A DNA stretch of 64,000 nt, from NCBI GenBank assembly GCA_949130495.1, contig OX422207.1, positions 706,028,456 to 706,092,455 on the forward strand. Direction: 5' to 3'. The translations under genes were made by a program, and so were the position numbers. Below, in pieces: positions 57,500-64,000 of this stretch. The stretch is from Sambucus nigra. Taxonomy: Eukaryota > Streptophyta > Magnoliopsida > Dipsacales > Adoxaceae. The notes beneath the pieces are model-generated. The model ran no database searches. It was not told the DNA's origin and saw only the letters and a program-made list of their open reading frames with translations. Each line of letters starts with the position of its first letter. Positions within the stretch are counted from its first letter, which is position 1.

Positions 57500-59140
57500 T
57501 TAGGCTCTGAAGTCATCACCTAATATGCTGTTCTCATAACCAACTTCACCAAATTAATGATGTTAAGGGTCTGAGGTCATCAAGGAAGGTGTCTGAGCTC
57601 AGACCTCGTCACCACCGAGTGATGTTATGAGGGTCTGAGGTCATCACCTCTGATGTTAGCCTCATAATAACTTTCACCAAATTAATGATGTTAAGGGTCT
57701 AAGGTCATTTAGGAAGGTGTCTGAGCTCAGACCTCGTCACTACCGAGTGATGTTATGAGGGTCTCAGGTCATCACCTCTGATGTTAGCCTCATAATAACT
57801 TTCACCAAAATAATGATGTTAAGGGTCTGAGGTCATTGAGGAAGGTGTCTGAGCTCAGACCTCGTCACTACCGAGTGATGTTATGAGGGTCTGAGGTCAT
57901 CACCTCTGATGTTAGCCTCATAATAACTTTCACCAAATTAATGATGTTAAGGGTCTGAGGTCATGTAAGAAGGTGTCTGAGCTCAAGCCTCGTCACCACC
58001 GAGTGATGTTATGAGGGTCTGAGGTCATCACCTCTGATGTTAGCCTCATAATAATTTTCACCAAATTAATGATGTTAAGGGTATGAGGTCATCTAGGAAG
58101 GTGTCTGAGCTCAGACCTCGTCACCACCGAGTGATGTTATGAGGGTCTGAGGTCATCTGCTAAGGTGTCTGAGCTCAGACCTCATCACCACCGAGTGATG
58201 TTATGAGGGTTTGAGGTCATCACCTAAGATGTTGGCCTCATAATAAATTTCACCAAATTAATGATGTTAAGGGTCTGAGGTCATCTGCTAAGGTGTCTGA
58301 GATCAGACCTCGTCACCACCGAGTGATGTTATGAGGGTCTGAGGTTATCACCTAAGATGTTGGCCTCATAATAATTTTCACCAAATTAATGGTGTTAAGG
58401 GTCTGAGGTCATCTAGGAAGGTGTCTGAGCTCAGACCTCGTCACCACCGAGTGATATTATGAGGGTCTGAGGTCATCACCTAAGATGTTATCCCCATAAT
58501 AAATTTCACCAAATTAATGATGTTAAGGGTCTGAGGTCATCTGCTAAGGTGTCTGAGCTCAGACCTCATCACCACCGAGTGATGTTATGAGGGTCTGAGG
58601 TCATCACCTATGATGTTAGCCTCATAATAAATTTCACCAAATTAATGATGTTAAGGATCTGAGGTCATCTGCTAAGGTGTCTGAGCTCAGACCTCATCAC
58701 CACCGAGTGATGTTATGAGGGGCTGAGGTCATCACCTATGATGTTAGCCTCATAATAAATTTCACCAAATTAATGATGTTAAGTGTCTGAGGTCATCTGC
58801 TAGGGTGTCTGAGCTCAGACCTCGTCACCACCGAGTGATGTTATGAGGGTCTGAGGTCATCACCTAAGATGTTGGCCTCATAATAATTTTCACCAAATTA
58901 ATGGTGTTAAGTGTCTGAGGTCATCTTCTAAGGTGTCTGAGCTCAGACCTCGTCACCACCGAGTGATGTTATGAGGGTCTGAGGTCATCACCTAAGATGT
59001 TGGCCTCATAATAATTTTCACCAAATTAATGGTGTTAAGGGTCTGAGGTCATCTAAGAAGGTGTCTGAGCTCAGACCTCGTCACCATCGAGTGATGTTAT
59101 GAGGGTCTGAGGTCATCACCTCTGATGTTATCCCCATTAG
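57500..59140. repeat. Tandem array, 128-bp period built from two 64-bp halves
   Basis: CTGAGCTCAG (a perfect palindrome) or a close variant recurs at 57593, 57721, 57849, 57977, 58105, 58169, 58297, 58425, 58553, 58681, 58809, 58937 and 59065. The spacing is 128 bp except one 64-bp step (58105 to 58169). Each 128-bp unit has two related halves, one with ACCGAGTGATGTTATGAGGG and one with AAATTAATGATGTTAAGGG, both ending GTCTGAGGTCAT. Units are highly similar. It lies between pol and the antisense ORF of the Tat element. Confidence 0.95.
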
Positions 59141-59453
59141 ACATCTCTGATCTAAGAATGGAGCAAGAACTTGTCATGGAAACTGATCTTTATTAATAAC
59201 CTCTTCTCGATAAGATGATACATTTACAAATTACACATTCTATGCAACATCATATGTAATATCTCTTCAGGTGGTCAGCATTCCATGGGTTAGTAAAAGG
59301 TTCTCCTTCTAGGTTTTCTAGCCTATAAGTGCCGGGCAAAACCTCTTATGTTACTTTGTAGGGGTTATGCCAGTTTGGGTGTAGCTTGTTTGTCTTCTGT
59401 AGGGTCTTCTTTAGCACTAGGTCTCCCACTGCAATGGGTCTCGACTTCACCCT

Positions 59454-60995
59454 CTAGTTGTAGAATCTCGCTGCCCTCTGCTGGTAGGATATTTTTTTTC
59501 TGACCTCTGCGTCTTCTCTTCTCTCTTCAATAAGATCCAGGTCTAGCCTCCTCTTTTCCCCATTGCTGTCAGGGTCGTAGGTCTGAATCCGATGAGTTGG
59601 TAGTCCTACTTCCGTTGGAATGACAGCCTCAGAGCCATGTGCTAGCATGAATGGGGTTTCTCCTGTTGGTGTCCTTGCCGTGGTTCTGTAGGCCCACAAC
59701 ACTGCGTAGACCTCTTCTGTCCATCTCCCCTTCGCGTCTTCTAACCTCTTCTTGATTCCATCCAAGATGGTTTTGTTCGTGACCTCGATCTGGCCATTTG
59801 CCTGAGGTCGACCAGGAGATGAGAAGAACTGTTTGATCCCCACACTTTGGCAATACTTCTCCAAGGAGGAGTTCTTGAACTGGGTCCCATTATTCGAGAT
59901 GAGCTTGTTTGGGAGGCCATATCTACATATGATGTTCTTCCAGATGAACTGAAAGGTCTTCTGCTCTGTAATTGTTACCATCGATTCTGCCTCTACCCAC
60001 TTTGAAAAGTAGTCAATGGCAACTATCAAGAATCTATAGTTGTTGACAGCTCTTATCAAAGGTCCTACTAAGTCAATTCCCCATACCGCAAATGGCCATG
60101 GAGAAGAGATTGACGTCATAGGCTGATGGGGTTGATGAGGGATAGTGGCGAACCTTTGACATTTATCGCACCTCTTCACATAGTCTGCAGCGTCCTTAGA
60201 CAAAGTAGGCCACCAGTATCCCTGAGTGATGATCCTCTTGGCTAAGGGCCTTCCCCCTATGTGGCTAGAGCAAGAGCCATCATGAACCTCCTGTAAGACC
60301 CGGGATACTTCCATGGGATGCACACATCCGAGGAGGGGAAAGAGAAACCCCTTTTTATACAAGACATCTCCTACCAATGAGAACTTGGCAGCCCTGTATC
60401 TCAACTTCCTCCTTTCCAGCCTGGACTCAGGTAGCTCCCCCTCTCTTAGGTATCTGACGAGCGGGTCGATCCACGAGTCTCCTAGATTCACATTGTGACA
60501 AGGATTACATACCTCATCCTCCTCAATGCTTGCTTGTCCTAAGACCTCGATTGGAATGGTCCTTCCCAAATCTATCTTCATTGCTGAGGCCAGTCTTGCC
60601 AATGCATCAGCGTGATTGTTGCTCAGTCGGGGCACTCTCTTCAGTTTTGCCTCTTCAAAGTACTCTAGCAACCCTCTGACCTTCTTCAAGTACTTGGCCA
60701 TTATTTCATCTTTGGCCTCGTATACCCCCAATACTTGATTGACAACCAACTTTGAGTCGTTATGGAGTAGGAGCCGCTTTACTCGAAGAGTTGTTGCCAA
60801 TAAGAGACCCGCTATCATAGCCTCATACTCAGACTCATTGTTTGAATCATGAAAGCTAAATCTCAAGGCGTATTCAATGTTGGTGCCATCTGGAGCCGAG
60901 AGTATTAGCCCCGCGCCGCTTCCGCTGTCACAAGAAGAGCCATCAACGAAGAGGCTCCATACGTCTGCATCTGATGAGAAGACCCCTTCTCTCAT
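59454..60995 (-). pseudogene. Tat RNase H-integrase open segment (513 codons)
   Basis: This is the longest open part of the gag-pol. RNase H occupies about residues 10-145 (D in FVDGS, E in NESEYE, D in NDSKLV, D in NHADAL), so its four acidic positions are intact. Integrase follows: HHCC zinc finger, a catalytic core with Asp in GIDLVGP, Asn instead of Asp in SNNGTQ, and Glu in GQIEVTN, then the usual VLWAYRTTARTPTGETPF. The segment is bounded by TGA (61047-61049) upstream and TAG (59454-59456) downstream, both within the frame of the larger polyprotein. Confidence 0.9.
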
Positions 60996-61976
60996 AACCC
61001 CTTTCTCGAAGAGGTATCGATCTTCTTCGTTCTCTTCTACTCTGCATCAGGTTTTGCCTGGGACTACCTCTTCTCGACCTCGGAAGACGTTCGGTGCAGT
61101 CTCTTCCGAATCTCGGAAGACACTACGGTTTGTCTCTTTACCGTCATCTGAGCCTTTCTCTGTCTCGGCCTCTTCCCAGGTGAACTCTGCGAGGGCTTGC
61201 CCCTTGATGGTTGTCCTGGGTTGGTAGGTAAAGTCATACTCTCCCAGCTCGATGGCCCAGGTCATCAATCTTCCGGAATTCTCTGGCTTATGCTGAACCT
61301 GCCTTAGTGGGGAGTCAGTAAGGACTACCATGGAGTGAGCTTGGAAGTAAGGCTTCATTTTTCTTGAGGCATGGATAAGGGCATAAGCTAACTTCTCCAT
61401 TCAGGGATAGTTTTGTTCAGACCCTTGAAGGGCCTTACTGTTGAAGTACACAGGCCTCTGGATTCCATCCTCTTCCCGTATGATGGCTGCGCTGATTGCT
61501 GATTCAGAGACTGCCAGATATACAAATAACCTCTCCCCCGTGATGGGCCGAGACAGCAACAAGGGAGACCCCAAATAGGACTTGAGTTGGTCAAAATCTT
61601 TTTCACACTCTTCGTCCCACTGGAAGGCCTTTCTCAAAACTTTAAAGAATGGAAGACACTTGTCCGTTGCCCTGGAAACAAACCTGTTAAGGGCAGCCAC
61701 TCTTCCCGTGAGTCTCTGGACATCCTTGATACTCCTAGGAGTCTTCATGTCGAGTAATGCCTTGATTTTCTCAGGGTTTGCTTCAATCCCCCTCTGATTA
61801 ACGATGAACCCCAGGAACTTCCCGGCTCCTACCCCGAAGACACACTTCGCTGGGTTGAGCTTCATTCTATATGAGTCCATGACATCAAAGGTCTTCTCAA
61901 GGTCTGCTACGTGAGTACAGGCTTTCAAGCTCTTTGTTAGCATATCGTCCACATACACCTCCATGGTCTTACCTAT

Positions 61977-63386
61977 TTATTCCTCAAACATCTTATTGAC
62001 AAGACGTTGATACGTTGCCCCCGCATTTTTCAGACCGAAGGGTATCACCTTGTAGCAGTACGTCCCTTTGTCAGTGATGAAGGTTGTCTTCTCAGAGTCT
62101 TCAGCATCCATGATGATTTGGTTATAACCTGAATAAGCGTCCATGAAGCTCATGAGCTCGTGCCCTGCCATTGCGTCCACCATCTGGTCTATCCTAGGTA
62201 AGGGATAGCTGTCCTTCGGGAAAGACCTATTCAGGTCAGTGAAATCTACACACATTCGCCACTTCCCATTGGCCTTAGGCACGATGACTGCATTTGAAAG
62301 CCACTCTGGATAGGTAACCTCTCGTATGAAATCAGCCTCTTCCAACTTTTTCACCTCTTCCCTGATGACGTCATACTTCTCTCTAGAGTAGATTCTTCGT
62401 CTCTGCTTTATTGGCCTAGCATCTCTGTCCACGTTGAGCTTGTGGCTCATGACCTCAGGGTCGATGCCAGGCATGTTTGCATGACTCCATGCAAAGACAC
62501 TCTGCTTCCTCCTGAGGAAGCTTATCAGCTCTTCTTTAATTCCCTGATCTAGGGCCTTACCGACCTGGACGGTTTTTTCTGGCTCGTCCTCATTGAGGAC
62601 GATGGATTCTACCTCTTCCGCGGCCTCGCCCTTCTTTAATTTTGTTTCGTCTCTAGGGTCAAGAGTTTCGATGATGTAAGTGGTGGTAGCTCTATTATGG
62701 GCCTCTCTCTCTTCGGCCGAGTTGAAGTAACACTCCCGTGCCGTGGTCTGGTCCCCTTGCACTTCCCCTACTCCATAAGGAGTCGGGAATTTTAGCATCT
62801 GGTGGACCGTCGACGGCACGGCTTCAAACTCTTTGAGGGCCACTCTTCCGATGATGAGGTTATATGCCGAGAAGACATTTTCGTCCATAACAAAAAAGTT
62901 TATCTTCTTGGTCAATCTCTTGGGCCACTCATCCCCCATCCGAACATCCATTTCATACATGCCTAAGGGGTGCACCTTTTCCCCACTGAAGCCTATCAAT
63001 GGCTGATGGTAGGGCACCAGCCTCGCCCTGCTAAGACCCAAGCTCTTGAAACAAGGCCAGAACATTACGTCTGCTGAGCTTCCCTCATCTATGAGGATCC
63101 TCCCTACCTCGCACCCATGCACCCTGGTTGTTATGACCAAAGGGTCATCATGGGGGGCTAAAATACCCTTGAAGTCGAGTCTGGAGAACCCCACTACGAG
63201 GGTGTCCATGTCTACCTTCTTCCTCTTCTGCACTACGTCAGAAGACGTTAGGTTCACAACTTCAGGCTTGGCCATTGACCTAGCCTCTGCTACATGAGCC
63301 TTCCTATCAGCTACCTCAGATCCACCTCCTGCAAATCCCCCACATATGGTGTTAACACCGAAGGAGATCATACCGACCCTCTTCAC
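61977..63386 (-). pseudogene. Tat protease-reverse transcriptase open segment (469 codons)
   Basis: The aspartic protease site is DEG (LIDEGSSADV); Tat-lineage proteases vary at the middle residue. A linker follows, then RT fingers and palm to LKNAGATYQRLVNKMF. The frame stops at TAA just before IGKTMEVYVDDM, which continues in the same frame at 61964-61401. The stop replaces a codon that is Gln in the usual MF-x-x-Q-(I/L)-G-K wording. Confidence 0.88.
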
Positions 63387-63455
63387 CGGGGCGTTGTCAT
63401 CCTTTGGCGGAAGATCCGAATCATCCTCATCATCTCCTTCCGAATCATCGTCCTT

Positions 63456-64000
63456 TCAGGATGGGACGTCGCCACCACATCTGTCATCTCTTCTTTTCTT
63501 AGGGCCATCTCTTCCACCCTTTGGAGCCTTACCATCCACATACTTCCTCAGCTTTCCAGCTTTCAGCATCTTCTCAATCTCATCCTTTAAAGCGAAGCAT
63601 CTATCTGTGACATGGCCGTGATCCTGATGGAACTCACACCATAGGTTTTTGTTCCTCTTATGCGGCGGGGCCTTCAGTTTTTCTAGCCACCTCAGAGTCC
63701 GGTCAGTCTTTATCTCATTAAGGATGTGTTCACAGCTCACAGTCAGAGGAGTGTAATGAGCAAACTTATCATCTCCTGACCTCTTCTTCCCCTCTTTCTT
63801 ACCTTGGGACCTTCCTGTGCCACCGCGGTTCTCCTCCTCATACTTGGCGGCCATTGCCTGTTCCGCATTCATCATTTTCGCTGCGGTTTTCAACAGCTCC
63901 GCCATGGACCTAGGGGGGTCTTCCGCCAGTTTGCACAATAGCTTCCCCTTCTGGAGGCCTCCTATAAGCGCGGTCATGGCTATGCTCTCCTCATAATCTT
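63456..64000 (-). pseudogene. Tat gag, C-terminal part (continues beyond the window)
   Basis: The frame is open up to the window edge (DYEESIA precedes the first Met at 63977). The product contains the Tat gag phrase TALIGGLQKGKLL, a Lys/Arg-rich linker, and CEFHQDHGHVTDRCFALK, the single gag knuckle. It is separated from the protease segment by one in-frame TGA (63456-63458). Confidence 0.85.

Larger units (their letters stand above)
59250..64000 (-). pseudogene. Tat-lineage Ty3/gypsy gag-pol, single frame with in-frame stops (5' end outside window)
   Basis: One minus-strand frame runs from the window edge to a stop at 59250-59252. Order: gag C-terminal part with a CEFHQDHGHVTDRC knuckle (64000-63456); protease (LIDEGSSADV, near 63090); RT (MDAYSGYNQI near 62150; YVDDM near 61955); RNase H (FVDGS near 60950, ESEYEA, NNHADALA); integrase with HHCC finger (CDKCQRF near 60165), WGIDLVGP, ISNNGTQF and EVTNKTI; C-terminal tail (LKRYYI). 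In-frame stops lie at 63456-63458, about 61974-61976, 61401-61403, 61047-61049, 59454-59456 and one near 59350. The second catalytic Asp of integrase is Asn. All domains are present and uninterrupted by indels, so this is a recent copy. It is probably not active as it stands. Confidence 0.9.

Noticed and set aside
57500..59140. CRISPR-like array of regular repeats
   Set aside because: The repeats are 128/64 bp, have no unique spacers, and lie inside a plant retrotransposon. It is a tandem satellite-like array.
59629..59853. Minus-strand 74-codon ORF inside integrase, and plus-strand ORFs at 60313-61797 and 63046-63621
   Set aside because: Other-frame shadows of the Tat gag-pol reading frame.

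Overview
This 64 kb window looks like a repeat-dense, non-coding-dominated part of an angiosperm (probably eudicot) nuclear genome. The DNA is AT-rich and almost all of it is transposable elements nested inside one another. I find one intact protein-coding gene of host type: an intronless S-domain (G-type lectin) receptor-like kinase at 47710-50061. I see no rRNA, tRNA or bacterial-type features.

Left part (1-24.6 kb). The window opens in the 3' part of a Ty3/gypsy LTR (1-680). It then enters a Ty1/copia element ('Copia-2') that has been cut into pieces. Its integrase/RT part is at 2948-4334, a short RT piece is at 8534-8584, and the RNase H end plus 3' LTR are at 45690-46403. A second copia ('Copia-1', 3' end and LTR, 681-2947) abuts it on the left. 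A third ('Copia-B', 4335-8533, minus strand, internally inverted) sits inside its RT gene with a near-perfect 5-bp target duplication. A large Tekay/Del-like gypsy element ('Gypsy-A', minus strand, ~3 kb LTRs) occupies about 8585-45684. It has an LTR-internal-LTR-internal layout. Its left LTR carries a Helitron-like insertion (12781-~17030), which itself contains a small hAT-like element.

Middle (24.6-45.7 kb). Inside the right LTR of Gypsy-A, at a TA microsatellite, lies an old, near-full-length endogenous pararetrovirus (Caulimoviridae). It has a tRNA-Met primer site, movement and coat protein regions, protease, RT/RNase H, a second ORF, and a TATA box with a poly(A) signal. An 8.3 kb CACTA transposon (28833-37138) interrupts it between coat protein and protease, and a 662-bp hAT-like element (39440-40101) interrupts it in RNase H. 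The CACTA element carries a broken ALOG/LSH gene, a piece that looks like the FACT subunit SPT16, unidentified exon-like sequence, and a solo gypsy LTR with perfect 5-bp duplications. A 394-bp perfect-arm palindrome lies in TA repeats at 43643-44036.

Right part (45.7-64 kb). After the Copia-2 3' end comes a 772-bp foldback element (46655-47426), then the receptor kinase. Beyond it are LTR remnants (50293-53373) and a relatively young Tat-lineage gypsy element on the minus strand (53374 to beyond 64000). Its gag-pol is in one frame with a few in-frame stops. It also has a spliced antisense ORF (54926-57341, Transposase_28-type domain plus coiled coil) and a 128-bp (2 x 64) tandem array between pol and the antisense ORF.

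The genes do not form a pathway. The biology here is layered insertion and decay, gene capture by a DNA transposon, and one probable defence receptor surviving next to foldback DNA.
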